64,000 bases of DNA from Flavobacterium sp. J49 (GTDB taxonomy: Bacteria > Bacteroidota > Bacteroidia > Flavobacteriales > Flavobacteriaceae). The stretch lies in assembly GCF_011742145.1 (NCBI RefSeq), contig NZ_JAAQQU010000104.1, positions 391,938-455,937 of the forward strand. Reading direction: 5' to 3'. Positions 25,237-34,606 of this stretch are shown here, in pieces. The notes beneath the pieces are model-generated. The model saw only the letters and a program-made list of their open reading frames with translations, was not told the origin of the DNA and did no database searches. A program made the translations under genes and the position numbers. Each line of letters opens with the position of its first letter. Position 1 is the first letter of the stretch.

Positions 25237-25737
25237 ATGGAAAAGTTAATAAATGATTTTTCATTAGGATTGTTCTTCTGGCAATTTTTGATTTTCGTAG
25301 GATTGATTTTCTTATTGAAAAAATTTGCTTGGAAACCCATTCTTGATGCCGTAAACGAAAGAGAAGAAGGAATCAGAAACGCATTGCTTTCTGCTGAAAA
25401 TGCTAAAAAAGAAATGCAAAACTTGAAATCAGATAATGAGAAATTATTAGCTGAAGCAAGATTAGAGCGTGACACCATGATGAAAGAAGCGCGTGAAATC
25501 AAAGAAAAAATGATTAACGATGCTAAAGCAGAAGCACAAGTGGCCGGTCAAAAAATGATTGAGCAAGCCAAAGCTTCTATCGAAAGCGAGAAAAATGCAG
25601 CGTTAGCTGAATTGAAATCTCAAGTTTCTTCTTTGTCATTAGACATTGCTGAAAAATTATTAAAAGACGAATTATCTAACAAAGAAGCTCAAACCAAATT
25701 GGTAGAGAAAATGTTAGGTGATGTAAAATTAAATTAA
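25237..25737 (+). CDS. atpF: F0F1 ATP synthase subunit b
   Basis: A 166-residue stalk subunit with one N-terminal membrane helix (about 10-28: LGLFFWQFLIFVGLIFLL) followed by a long, highly charged coiled coil (~30-150) that reaches up to F1. Length and KKFAWKPILDAVNEREEGIRNAL-type sequence (around 28-50) are typical. It lies 5 bases upstream of atpH and downstream of the atpE hairpin. Confidence 0.96.
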   Translation: MEKLINDFSLGLFFWQFLIFVGLIFLLKKFAWKPILDAVNEREEGIRNALLSAENAKKEMQNLKSDNEKLLAEARLERDTMMKEAREIKEKMINDAKAEAQVAGQKMIEQAKASIESEKNAALAELKSQVSSLSLDIAEKLLKDELSNKEAQTKLVEKMLGDVKLN

Positions 25738-25742
25738 TCGTT

Positions 25743-26270
25743 ATGTCAAGAGCTGCGATTAGATACGCGAAAGCAATTTTAGAAACTGCCGTTTCAAGCG
25801 GAAACGCTGCTAAAGTAAATGACGACATGTCGTCTATCGTTGCTTCAGTGGCCGGAAGCGCTGAATTGAGCGAATTTCTATCAAGCCCAATCATTTCTTC
25901 AGAAGTGAAAATGAGTGCTTTGAAAGAAGTTTTTGCTGCTGTTCAGTCGGAAACCAATTCTTTATTCAGATTGCTTCAGGAAAACAAAAGATTTGAAATT
26001 TTAGCTGATGTTGCCAAACAATTTAATGCCCAATTCGATGAAATGAATGGGGTAGAATTAGCCAAAGTAACGACTGCTTTCCCAATCACTGCTGATTTAC
26101 AAAACCAAGTATTGGCTAAGATTGCTACCATTTCAGATAAAAAGATAACTATCGAAAACATCGTAGATCCATCCATCATTGGCGGATTTATTTTGAGAAT
26201 AGGAGACAAACAATACAACGCTTCTGTGGCAAACAGATTGCAAGAATTAAGAAGAGAATTTAGTAATTAA
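25743..26270 (+). CDS. atpH: F0F1 ATP synthase subunit delta
   Basis: A 175-residue subunit with N-terminal helical bundle (RAAIRYAKAILETA ...) and the conserved C-terminal segment IENIVDPSIIGGFILRIGDKQ characteristic of delta/OSCP. It joins the peripheral stalk to the top of F1. It lies between atpF and atpA with short spacers. Confidence 0.95.
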   Translation: MSRAAIRYAKAILETAVSSGNAAKVNDDMSSIVASVAGSAELSEFLSSPIISSEVKMSALKEVFAAVQSETNSLFRLLQENKRFEILADVAKQFNAQFDEMNGVELAKVTTAFPITADLQNQVLAKIATISDKKITIENIVDPSIIGGFILRIGDKQYNASVANRLQELRREFSN

Positions 26271-26291
26271 TACCATTAAAGATATATCAAA

Positions 26292-27869
26292 ATGGCGGAA
26301 ATTAAAGCTGCTGAAATTTCAGCAATATTAAAGAAACAAGTAGAAGGATTTCAATCCGGTGCTACGTTAGAAGAAGTAGGAACTGTTCTTCAAGTGGGTG
26401 ATGGTATCGCTCGTGTTTATGGTTTGTCAAACGCACAATACGGTGAGTTAGTACAATTCGATAACGGGTTAGAGGCCATCGTTTTGAACTTAGAAGAAGA
26501 CAATGTGGGTGTGGTACTTTTAGGACCATCTACCGGAATTAGAGAAGGTTCAACAGTTAAAAGAACACAACGTATTGCTTCTTTGAAAGTAGGTGAGCAA
26601 ATCGTAGGTCGTGTTGTAGATACTTTGGGTAATCCAATCGATGGTAAAGGACCAATCGGTGGTGACTTATACGAAATGCCATTGGAAAGAAAAGCTCCTG
26701 GAGTTATCTTCCGTCAACCGGTAACTGAGCCGTTACAAACAGGTATCAAGTCAATCGACGCGATGATTCCTGTAGGTAGAGGTCAACGTGAGTTGGTTAT
26801 TGGTGACCGTCAAACGGGTAAAACTACCGTTTGTATCGATACGATCTTGAACCAAAAAGAATTCTACGATGCTGGGCAACCGGTATTCTGTATCTATGTT
26901 GCTATTGGACAAAAAGCTTCAACAGTAGCAGGGATTGCAAAAACATTAGAAGAAAAAGGCGCTATGGCCTATACAACTATCGTTGCTGCTAACGCTTCAG
27001 ATCCTGCGCCAATGCAGGTATATGCTCCAATGGCAGGTGCTGCTATCGGAGAGTATTTCAGAGATTCAGGTCGTCCTGCTTTGATTATCTATGATGATTT
27101 ATCAAAACAAGCTGTAGCTTACCGTGAGGTGTCTTTGTTGTTAAGAAGACCACCGGGTCGTGAGGCTTATCCTGGAGACGTATTCTACTTACACAGCCGT
27201 TTATTAGAAAGAGCTTGTAAAGTAATTGCGGATGACGATATCGCCAAAAACATGAACGACTTACCGGATACGTTGAAACCAATCGTAAAAGGTGGCGGTT
27301 CATTAACAGCTTTACCAATCATTGAAACACAAGCGGGTGACGTTTCTGCGTATATTCCAACCAACGTAATTTCGATTACTGACGGACAGATTTTCTTGGA
27401 TGGTGATTTATTCAACTCTGGGGTTCGTCCGGCAATTAACGTAGGTATTTCGGTATCACGTGTTGGAGGTAATGCTCAAATCAAATCTATGAAAAAAGTA
27501 GCCGGTACGTTGAAATTAGACCAAGCGCAATTCCGTGAATTGGAAGCGTTTGCTAAATTCGGTTCTGATTTGGATGCGGTTACTTTAAACGTAATCGAAA
27601 AAGGTAGAAGAAACGTTGAAATCTTGAAACAAGCTGTAAACGATCCTTATACTGTAGAAGACCAAGTAGCGATTATCTACGCTGGTTCTAAAAACTTGTT
27701 GAGAAACGTTCCTGTAAACAAAGTAAAAGAATTCGAAAGAGATTATATCGATTACTTGAATAACAAACACAGAGATGTTTTAAACGCTTTAAAAGCCGGT
27801 AAGTTAGATGATAACATTACAGACGTTTTAGAGAAAACAGCTAAAGAAATTTCAGCGAAATATAACTAA
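26292..27869 (+). CDS. atpA: F0F1 ATP synthase subunit alpha
   Basis: A 525-residue F1 subunit with noncatalytic nucleotide site. Walker A is GDRQTGKT (about 173-180), and [18 protein letters not shown] contains Walker [27 protein letters not shown] is the classical alpha/beta signature, and the arginine finger lies in [13 protein letters not shown]. Length is normal. The gene shows more regular, preferred codons than its neighbours, as expected for high expression. A repeat-containing 89-base gap separates it from atpG. Confidence 0.98.
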   Translation: MAEIKAAEISAILKKQVEGFQSGATLEEVGTVLQVGDGIARVYGLSNAQYGELVQFDNGLEAIVLNLEEDNVGVVLLGPSTGIREGSTVKRTQRIASLKVGEQIVGRVVDTLGNPIDGKGPIGGDLYEMPLERKAPGVIFRQPVTEPLQTGIKSIDAMIPVGRGQRELVIGDRQTGKTTVCIDTILNQKEFYDAGQPVFCIYVAIGQKASTVAGIAKTLEEKGAMAYTTIVAANASDPAPMQVYAPMAGAAIGEYFRDSGRPALIIYDDLSKQAVAYREVSLLLRRPPGREAYPGDVFYLHSRLLERACKVIADDDIAKNMNDLPDTLKPIVKGGGSLTALPIIETQAGDVSAYIPTNVISITDGQIFLDGDLFNSGVRPAINVGISVSRVGGNAQIKSMKKVAGTLKLDQAQFRELEAFAKFGSDLDAVTLNVIEKGRRNVEILKQAVNDPYTVEDQVAIIYAGSKNLLRNVPVNKVKEFERDYIDYLNNKHRDVLNALKAGKLDDNITDVLEKTAKEISAKYN

Positions 27870-27870
27870 T

Positions 27871-27954
27871 AGTATTAAGTATCAAGTATTAAGACAAAAG
27901 ACTTGTAATGTGCAAGAAATAGTCTTAATACTTAATACTAAAATCTTAATACAA
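27871..27954. repeat. Intergenic AT-rich palindromic repeat, copy 1 (atpA-atpG)
   Basis: Left arm 27878-27895 and right arm 27922-27939 pair at 17 of 18 bases, based on repeated TTAAGTATTAAG units. The right portion 27921-27954 is 33/34 identical to 31390-31423, and a related palindrome is at 61684-61744. It ends 4 bases before the atpG start. Confidence 0.75.
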
Positions 27955-27958
27955 GAAC

Positions 27959-28819
27959 ATGGCAAACTTAAAGGAAATCCGTAATAGAATTACTTCCGTT
28001 CAGTCGACGATGCAGATTACATCGGCGATGAAAATGGTTTCTGCCGCAAAGTTGAAAAAAGCACAAGATGCGATTACAGCGATGCGACCTTATGCCGAAA
28101 AATTAACGGAATTATTACAAAGCGTTAGTGCTACTTTAGACGGAGATGCCGGTGGACAATACACCACACAACGTGAAGTAAACAAAGTGTTGGTTGTAGC
28201 TATTACCTCAAACCGTGGTTTGTGTGGCGCTTTCAATACTAACGTCATTAAGCAAGCAAAAGTGGTAGCCGATGGTTACGCCGGAAAGCAAGTTGACTTC
28301 TTCGCCATCGGAAAAAAAGGAAATGATTTTTTCAGAAAAACCAATACCGTTATCGATAACAAAAGCGAAGTATTCGACAACTTAACTTTTGATAATGTAG
28401 CCGAAATCGCTAATGTATTGACCGAAAAATTCACTTCTGGAGAATACGACAAAATCGAAATCGTATACAACCAGTTCAAAAATGCTGCGACTCAAATCGT
28501 TCAAACCGAACAATTTTTGCCATTAGCACCTGTAAAATCAGACAAGCCTGTTTCTGCCGGAGATTACATTTTTGAACCGTCAAAAGAAGAGATTGTGTTG
28601 ACCTTGATTCCAAAATCATTAAAAACACAATTGTACAAATCTGTTCGCGATTCATTTGCCGCTGAACACGGAGCGCGTATGACGGCGATGCACAAAGCAA
28701 CCGATAACGCAACCGAATTGAGAAACCAATTGAAATTAACGTATAACAAAGCGCGTCAAGCAGCGATTACTAACGAAATCTTAGAGATTGTTGGTGGAGC
28801 AGAAGCTTTGAAAGGATAA
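27959..28819 (+). CDS. atpG: F0F1 ATP synthase subunit gamma
   Basis: A 286-residue central shaft subunit. The N-terminus MANLKEIRNRITSVQSTMQI and the C-terminal ARQAAITNEILEIVGGAEAL are the two halves of the coiled-coil rotor, with SNRGLCGAFNTNV in the globular part. It is the last ATP synthase gene here; atpD and atpC are not in the window. A strong terminator follows at 28895. Confidence 0.97.
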   Translation: MANLKEIRNRITSVQSTMQITSAMKMVSAAKLKKAQDAITAMRPYAEKLTELLQSVSATLDGDAGGQYTTQREVNKVLVVAITSNRGLCGAFNTNVIKQAKVVADGYAGKQVDFFAIGKKGNDFFRKTNTVIDNKSEVFDNLTFDNVAEIANVLTEKFTSGEYDKIEIVYNQFKNAATQIVQTEQFLPLAPVKSDKPVSAGDYIFEPSKEEIVLTLIPKSLKTQLYKSVRDSFAAEHGARMTAMHKATDNATELRNQLKLTYNKARQAAITNEILEIVGGAEALKG

Positions 28820-28894
28820 GAAAAAACGATATTTTTTTCAAATCTTCAAAAAGAAGGAGCTTTGAAAAGATAAATTTCAAAACAATATTTTACG

Positions 28895-28927
28895 AAAAAG
28901 AGCCAACTCTCGTTGGCTCTTTTTTTA
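28895..28927 (+). terminator. Intrinsic terminator after atpG
   Basis: A perfect 13-base stem (28895-28907 with 28912-28924, core AGAGCCAAC/GTTGGCTCT), a TCTC loop and a run of seven T after the core stem. Confidence 0.9.
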
Positions 28928-28952
28928 TTACTTTTAAAATAAAATTCAAACC

Positions 28953-29390
28953 ATGCAAGTCAGAGAACTTACAACCATCACGGAAATGCTGGAGCAATTT
29001 AGCATTATGCAATTTCTGTATCCGAATATGACCATCGAACGCTATGAAGCTTTCCTGAAAGATATGATTCCAAAGAGCTACAAACAAGCCGCTGTTTTCG
29101 AAGACAATGTTTGTGTCGGATTGACCGGCTTTTGGTTTGGCACCAAATTATGGACCGGAAAATACATAGAAATCGATAATTTTATTGTACATCCCGATTA
29201 TCGTCAAAAAGGAATCGGTTCTATCATTTCCAATTATATAGATGAAAAAGCCAAAGAGCTTGACTGCACTTGTATAGTCTTAGATGCATTCACCGGAAAT
29301 TTTCCGGCACACAAATTCTATTACAATTTGGGCTATGTGCCAAGAGGTTTTCATTTTATCAAAACTATTGACGAAAATGGATTTTCATAA
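28953..29390 (+). CDS. GNAT family N-acetyltransferase
   Basis: A 145-residue single-domain acetyltransferase. VHPDYRQKGIGSIISNYI near residues 75-92 is the acetyl-CoA pyrophosphate loop (Q/R-x-x-G-x-G). AHKFYYNLGYVPRGFHFIK is the usual C-terminal FY-x-x-x-GF region. The acceptor amine cannot be inferred. It follows the atpG terminator and stands alone, 41 bases before a flippase gene. Confidence 0.9.
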   Translation: MQVRELTTITEMLEQFSIMQFLYPNMTIERYEAFLKDMIPKSYKQAAVFEDNVCVGLTGFWFGTKLWTGKYIEIDNFIVHPDYRQKGIGSIISNYIDEKAKELDCTCIVLDAFTGNFPAHKFYYNLGYVPRGFHFIKTIDENGFS

Positions 29391-29403
29391 TCCAATAAAA
29401 CCC

Positions 29404-29411
29404 TATTTTTG
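29404..29411 (+). promoter_or_regulatory. Candidate -7 element before the flippase gene
   Basis: TATTTTTG matches TAnnTTTG with TTT at the -33 distance (29382-29384), 20 bases before the TTG start at 29432. Confidence 0.45.
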
Positions 29412-29431
29412 TTTCACTAACGAGAATCACC

Positions 29432-30898
29432 TTGAGTTTATATAAAAGTCTTTTCAAGCAAACACTAATCTACGGTTTGGCCACGGTTTTACCCAGAATG
29501 ATTAGCTTTTTGCTGAATCCGTTATACGTTGACCAATTGCCCAAACAAGAGTTTGCCGATGTGGCTATAGTATTCGCTTGGTTGGTTTTTTTCAACGTGA
29601 TTTTGTCTTACGGAATGGAAACTGCCTTTTTCCGATTTTACAACACCGAAGACAATAAACAAAAGGTAATTTCCACTTCTACCGTTTCGATATTTTGGAC
29701 ATCCATTGCGTTTTTAGGATTGGCATTGTTGTTCAGAAATACGCTGTCAGATTGGTCAGGCATCAAAGTCGAATACGTCACTTACACCATTTGGATATTA
29801 GTATTAGATGCTTTGGCGATTATTCCGTTTTCAAGAATCAGAGCTAACAAAAGACCAATGATGTACGCCATTGTTAAGATAGGCAATGTGACGATAAACA
29901 TGATTTTAAACTTGTTTTTCTTATTGCTTTTACCGCAATTAGCCCAAGCCAATCCGGGAGGTTTTTTCAACACCATTTATTATGAAAACTTTCAGGTAGG
30001 CTATATTTTTGTGGCCAATTTGATTGCGAGTTTTTTAACTTTTATAGTGCTTTCTCCGGATTATTTGAAAATCAATTGGAGTTTCGATTTCAAACTTTGG
30101 AAACGAATGATACAATATGGTTTGCCTATTTTAATTGCCGGAATAGCCTTTGCCATTAACGAACATTTCGATAAAATTCTCTTAGACTGGATGAATGTTT
30201 CGAAATCGGATATCGGAGCGTATTCGGCTTGTTACAAAATCGGAATGTTTATGGTTTTATTCAGAACCGCTTATACTTTGGGTATTGAACCTTTTTTCTT
30301 TAGCCATGCTTCTAACGAAAATGCCCAGCAAACTTATGCCACGATAACGAAGTACTTCGTGATTTTTGGTTCTTTCATTAGTCTTTTCGTGATTGCTTTT
30401 ATTGACTTATTAAAACTGCCACTGGTTCCAGAAGACAGTTATTGGGTAGCCATTAAAGTAGTTCCGTTGATTGTGTTGGCTAATTTTTTTCTCGGCATTT
30501 ACACCAATCTGTCGGTTTGGTATAAACTAATCGACAAAACCAGAATTGGGGCTTACATTTCTATCATTGGCGCTTTAGTCACGCTTCTGCTCAATTATTT
30601 ACTCATCAAACAAGGATTTAGTTATTATGGTTCGGCAATCGCAACTATCGCCGCCTATGGAACGATGATGATAATCTCTTATAAAATGGGACAAAAACAA
30701 TATCCTATACCTTATGACATCAATACGATTTTAAAATATTTAGGGCTTTCAATTTTGTTCTCAGGAATCTCATTTTACATTCCTATTCTGAGAGAAAATT
30801 ATTTTGTTAAGGTAATTTTACTATCACTATTTTTATACTTTATTTACCGAAACGAAAAAGAAACACTACTTCGAATTATCAAACGAAAAACCAAATAA
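29432..30898 (+). CDS. Polysaccharide flippase (Wzx/MATE-like)
   Basis: A 488-residue protein with 12-14 hydrophobic helices over its whole length and the N-terminal pattern [20 protein letters not shown] of the oligosaccharide flippase family. Such proteins move lipid-linked sugars across the cytoplasmic membrane. It could serve the polysaccharide locus at 1-8881, but that is 20 kb away. Translation starts at TTG 29432, since no ATG precedes the conserved N-terminus. It ends one base before dut, so the two are probably co-transcribed. Confidence 0.88.
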   Translation: MSLYKSLFKQTLIYGLATVLPRMISFLLNPLYVDQLPKQEFADVAIVFAWLVFFNVILSYGMETAFFRFYNTEDNKQKVISTSTVSIFWTSIAFLGLALLFRNTLSDWSGIKVEYVTYTIWILVLDALAIIPFSRIRANKRPMMYAIVKIGNVTINMILNLFFLLLLPQLAQANPGGFFNTIYYENFQVGYIFVANLIASFLTFIVLSPDYLKINWSFDFKLWKRMIQYGLPILIAGIAFAINEHFDKILLDWMNVSKSDIGAYSACYKIGMFMVLFRTAYTLGIEPFFFSHASNENAQQTYATITKYFVIFGSFISLFVIAFIDLLKLPLVPEDSYWVAIKVVPLIVLANFFLGIYTNLSVWYKLIDKTRIGAYISIIGALVTLLLNYLLIKQGFSYYGSAIATIAAYGTMMIISYKMGQKQYPIPYDINTILKYLGLSILFSGISFYIPILRENYFVKVILLSLFLYFIYRNEKETLLRIIKRKTK

Positions 30899-30899
30899 A

Positions 30900-31334
30900 A
30901 TGACCATCAAAATCATCAATAAATCCCAACACGAATTGCCGAATTATGAAACCATAGCTTCAGCAGGCATGGATTTAAGAGCTAATTTGACCGAATCAAT
31001 CGTGTTGAAATCCTTAGAAAGAACCATTGTAAAAACCGGTCTTTTTATAGAATTACCTATAGGTTATGAAGCCCAAGTTCGTCCAAGAAGCGGTTTGGCT
31101 GCCAAAAAAGGAATCACCGTTTTAAATTCTCCCGGAACAGTTGATGCCGATTATCGCGGAGAGATTGGGGTGATTTTAGTAAATTTATCCCAAGAAGATT
31201 TTGTCATTGAAAATGGCGAAAGAATTGCCCAACTAATCATTGCCAAACACGAACGCGCTGAGTGGATTGAAGTTCAGGAATTATCCGAAACTTCCCGAGG
31301 CGAAGGTGGTTTTGGAAGTACAGGTGTAAAATAG
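30900..31334 (+). CDS. dut: dUTP diphosphatase
   Basis: A 144-residue trimeric dUTPase with all five motifs visible: [47 protein letters not shown] and the C-terminal [11 protein letters not shown] arm. It hydrolyses dUTP to dUMP and pyrophosphate, limiting uracil in DNA and feeding thymidylate synthesis. Complete and of normal length. Confidence 0.97.
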   Translation: MTIKIINKSQHELPNYETIASAGMDLRANLTESIVLKSLERTIVKTGLFIELPIGYEAQVRPRSGLAAKKGITVLNSPGTVDADYRGEIGVILVNLSQEDFVIENGERIAQLIIAKHERAEWIEVQELSETSRGEGGFGSTGVK

Positions 31335-31377
31335 TCAGCAGTGTTCTTTTGGCAGTAAACAGTTAAATAATATATTC

Positions 31378-31423
31378 GAGTATTTAATCAGTCTTAATAC
31401 TTAATACTCAAATCTTAATACAA
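31378..31423. repeat. Intergenic AT-rich repeat, copy 2 (before the nucleotidyltransferase)
   Basis: 31390-31423 matches 27921-27954 at 33 of 34 positions. Only the right half of the palindrome is well preserved; the left half is a degenerate GAGTATTTAATC. It ends 6 bases before the next start codon, as in copy 1. Confidence 0.75.
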
Positions 31424-31429
31424 TAAAAA

Positions 31430-32440
31430 ATGAAAATTATAGTACCCATGGCCGGTCGCGGTTCGCGTCTTAGACCTCACACTTTAACCATTCCAAAACC
31501 TTTAATTCCGGTAGCCGGAAAACCAATCGTACACCGCTTGGTAGAAGACATCGCCGGAGTTTTGAATCAGGAAATTGAAGAAGTAGCTTTCATCATTCAT
31601 GAAAGTTTTGGTAAAAAAGTTGAAGAAGAATTAATAGCGATAGCCAATAAACTAGGCGCACGAGGAACAATTTATTACCAAAATGAAGCTTTAGGAACCG
31701 GTCATGCGATTATGTGTGCCAAAGAATCTTTGAGCGGACCGGCAGTGATTGCTTATGCCGATACGTTAATCCGTGCCGACTTTGATTTAGACAAAACCGC
31801 CGATAGCGTGATATGGGTGAAACAAGTGGAAGATCCAAGTGCTTTTGGGGTAATCAATTTAAACGATAACAATGAGATTGTTGAGTTAGTAGAAAAACCA
31901 AAGGAGTTTGTGTCTGACTTGGCCGTAATCGGAATTTACTATTTTAAAGACGTTGCGGTGTTGCGAAATGAGCTGCAATCGGTTTTGGACAACAACATTA
32001 TTCACGGCGGCGAATACCAAATTAATGACGGAATCAAACAGATGATGGCAAAAGGCATGAAATTTGTGCCCGGAAAAGTGGATGAATGGATGGACTGTGG
32101 AAATAAAGATGTTACGGTAGAAACCAACTCCAGAATGTTGGGCTTTTTACACAATGACGGAGAAAACTTGATTGCCGAAACGGTGCGATTAGAGAACGCC
32201 ACCATTATTCCGCCATGTTATATTGGTGAAGATGTGGCTATTATCAACTCTATAGTTGGACCCAATGTGTCTTTAGGCAAAGGAACGCATGTTAGCAATA
32301 CCAAAATCCAAAACAGTTTGGTACAAACCCATGCACATATTAAAAATGCAAAGTTGGATAACGCAATGATAGGAAATCACGCTACCTTTGACGGTGAATT
32401 CAAAAGCATCAGCATTGGGGATTATTCGGTTTTAGAATAG
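31430..32440 (+). CDS. Sugar-phosphate nucleotidyltransferase with C-terminal beta-helix
   Basis: A 336-residue enzyme. The Rossmann-type pyrophosphorylase domain begins MKIIVPMAGRGSRLRPHTL with the G-x-G-x-R nucleotide loop; IPKPLIPVAGKPIV follows, with the catalytic lysine region. From ~245 the sequence turns into hexapeptide-like beta-helix repeats (ENATIIPPCYIGEDVAIINS, IVGPNVSLGKGTHVSN). It makes an NDP-sugar from a sugar-1-phosphate and NTP. The sugar (glucose, mannose or GlcNAc type) is not certain. It heads a run toward the TPR/DUF4292/EnvC genes. Confidence 0.88.
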   Translation: MKIIVPMAGRGSRLRPHTLTIPKPLIPVAGKPIVHRLVEDIAGVLNQEIEEVAFIIHESFGKKVEEELIAIANKLGARGTIYYQNEALGTGHAIMCAKESLSGPAVIAYADTLIRADFDLDKTADSVIWVKQVEDPSAFGVINLNDNNEIVELVEKPKEFVSDLAVIGIYYFKDVAVLRNELQSVLDNNIIHGGEYQINDGIKQMMAKGMKFVPGKVDEWMDCGNKDVTVETNSRMLGFLHNDGENLIAETVRLENATIIPPCYIGEDVAIINSIVGPNVSLGKGTHVSNTKIQNSLVQTHAHIKNAKLDNAMIGNHATFDGEFKSISIGDYSVLE

Positions 32441-32446
32441 AAAAAA

Positions 32447-33796
32447 ATGAAAAGACTTGTAATTTATGGTTTGTTACTCGGAATGTTTTCCATTCCCAAT
32501 ATTGTTGTGGCCCAAGAGGAACCCAACAATATAGTCGTAATTGACGATGGATTTCAAGATCATTTTTACGAAGCACTCAAACAAAAAAGCATCGAAAACT
32601 ACGACAAAGCAATTCAGTCATTAGAGAGATGTAAAGAAATTCAGCCCGAAAATGCGGTGGTTTATTTTGAATTAGGGAAAAATTATTTGGCCCAAAAAAA
32701 ATACAAAGAGGCTTACGACAATTTTGAAAAGGTAACCCAAATGGATCCGCAAAACCGCTGGGCTTGGGTTGGCATGTATGATGTTTGTTATGAAACGCAT
32801 GATTACAATAAGGCGATTGTCATTGTGCAAAAACTGGTGGAATTCAAAGCAGAGTACAAAGAAGATTTAACTTCGCTCTACATGAATACCCAGCAGTTTG
32901 ACAAAGCATTAGAACTTATCAATGAGTTGAATGAGAAGGTCGGAAAGTCGGACAAACGCGAATTGTACAAAGCCGATATTCTCAAAGATGCCAAATACCA
33001 ATCGGCGGAAAAGAACAACTTGTTAGATCAAATCAAAAAATTCCCCAAAGAAGAATCCAATTATATTGCGTTGATTTATATGTATTCGCAAAGCAATCAG
33101 GAAGAAAAAGCTCTGGAAATCGCCAAGAAACTCGAGGCAGCAATCCCAACATCCGATTGGGCACAAGTGAGTTTATTCAAATTTCATTTGAACAACAACG
33201 ACGGCGACAATGCGGTAAAAGCCATGAATATTGTCTTGCCGAGTCAAAAAATAGACGCCAAAATCAAACATAGAATGCTCAATGAGTTTCTGATTTTTGC
33301 CAAAAACAACCCAAAATACGAAGCCGATTTAGACAAAGCCATTGCCTATTTTGACAACGACAAAGAAGTCAAAGTCGCCAAAGAAATTGGGAAATTTTAT
33401 TACGCAAAAGCGGCTTGGGGTAAAGCGGTGAAGTATTTTGAGATGCATTTGAAAAATGCACCGGAAGACATGGAAACGATTTTGTTGTTGCTTCAGGCCT
33501 ATACCGAAAACCAACAATTTGAGGTCTTGGCCCAAAAAGCGGACGATTTGACGCAATTGTTCCCAACGCAACCGCAGTTTTACTATTATGCAGGTTTAGC
33601 CTACAATCAAAAGGGAAATTTCAAGAAAGCAGCTTCCACTTTGGAGACTGGCTTGGATTTTGTTATCGATGATACGGCTTTGGAAATCAATTTCAACATT
33701 CAATTAGGCGAAGCTTATAATGCTTTGGGCGATATGAAGAAAAAAGAAAAGCATTTTGTCAAAGCCAACGAACTCATTAACAAACAAAAGAAATAA
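32447..33796 (+). CDS. Exported tetratricopeptide repeat protein
   Basis: A 449-residue protein with an N-terminal signal peptide (about 1-23, ending in VVAQE) and TPR units across the rest, clearest around 40-140 (AVVYFELGKNYLAQKKYKEAYDNFE in several pieces) and 320-445. TPR arrays mediate protein contacts, so it is likely a periplasmic scaffold. It overlaps the next gene by one base and follows the nucleotidyltransferase by 6 bases. I do not recognise a named orthologue. Confidence 0.85.
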   Translation: MKRLVIYGLLLGMFSIPNIVVAQEEPNNIVVIDDGFQDHFYEALKQKSIENYDKAIQSLERCKEIQPENAVVYFELGKNYLAQKKYKEAYDNFEKVTQMDPQNRWAWVGMYDVCYETHDYNKAIVIVQKLVEFKAEYKEDLTSLYMNTQQFDKALELINELNEKVGKSDKRELYKADILKDAKYQSAEKNNLLDQIKKFPKEESNYIALIYMYSQSNQEEKALEIAKKLEAAIPTSDWAQVSLFKFHLNNNDGDNAVKAMNIVLPSQKIDAKIKHRMLNEFLIFAKNNPKYEADLDKAIAYFDNDKEVKVAKEIGKFYYAKAAWGKAVKYFEMHLKNAPEDMETILLLLQAYTENQQFEVLAQKADDLTQLFPTQPQFYYYAGLAYNQKGNFKKAASTLETGLDFVIDDTALEINFNIQLGEAYNALGDMKKKEKHFVKANELINKQKK

Positions 33797-34584
33797 TGAA
33801 GTATTGGTATTACATAATGTTGGTTGTTTTTTTTGCTTCTTGCAAGTCAAAGGCTGTGATGGTGGACACGAATTCCGCTAAACCCGTTACGGCTATTAAT
33901 GAAAACGAAGTCACTTCCCAAAAAATCATCGAGAATCACTACAACAATAAAAGCGATTTTTCTACGTTATACATAAGATCAAGCGCCAAATACAGAGACG
34001 AAAATCAGTCTCAAAGTGTATCGGCCGAAATCAAAATCAAAAAAGGAGAAAAGATTTTAGTCAGCATTCGTTTCTTGGGAATCACTATGGCCAAAGCCTT
34101 GATAACACCTAATCAAGTGAAGTATTACGAAAAAATTAACGGTACTTATTTTGAAGGCGATTATGCTTCGCTAAGCGAATGGTTGGGCACCGATTTGGAT
34201 TTTAATAAAATTCAAAATATGCTCGTAGGGAAACCGATAGACGATTTGACCCAGCAAGAATATGCAACGGAATTAACCGATAAATTCTACAAGCTCAACA
34301 ACGTTCAAGATAAAACCGAGAAGACTTTTTTCTTTGAATTGAAAAATTATTTGCTCAAAAAGCAGGAGGTAATCCAACCGGAAAAAGAAAGAATGTTTGC
34401 CGTGAATTATTCCAGTTTTCAAAATTTCACTTCAGCAATTTTGCCGGCCGGTTTGTTTATCAATGCGGTGCAAAAGAAAGGGAAAACAGAAATTTCAATT
34501 GATTATAATTCGGTTACTTTTAACGAAGAACTTTCATTTCCTTACAGCGTTCCCGATGGATATGACCGAATTTTTATAAATTAG
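33796..34584 (+). CDS. DUF4292-like lipoprotein
   Basis: A 262-residue lipoprotein with a signal peptide ending in the lipobox FFASC (Cys16). The body is beta-rich (SAEIKIKKGEKILVSIRFLGITMAKALITP), as in DUF4292, which has a LolA/LolB-like fold in the proteins I recall. It may bind lipid or a hydrophobic partner at the envelope; this is inference from fold memory only. It overlaps the TPR gene by one base and precedes an EnvC-like gene by 22 bases. Confidence 0.82.
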   Translation: MKYWYYIMLVVFFASCKSKAVMVDTNSAKPVTAINENEVTSQKIIENHYNNKSDFSTLYIRSSAKYRDENQSQSVSAEIKIKKGEKILVSIRFLGITMAKALITPNQVKYYEKINGTYFEGDYASLSEWLGTDLDFNKIQNMLVGKPIDDLTQQEYATELTDKFYKLNNVQDKTEKTFFFELKNYLLKKQEVIQPEKERMFAVNYSSFQNFTSAILPAGLFINAVQKKGKTEISIDYNSVTFNEELSFPYSVPDGYDRIFIN

Positions 34585-34606
34585 ACAAGCCAAAATTTAC
34601 TTTACC

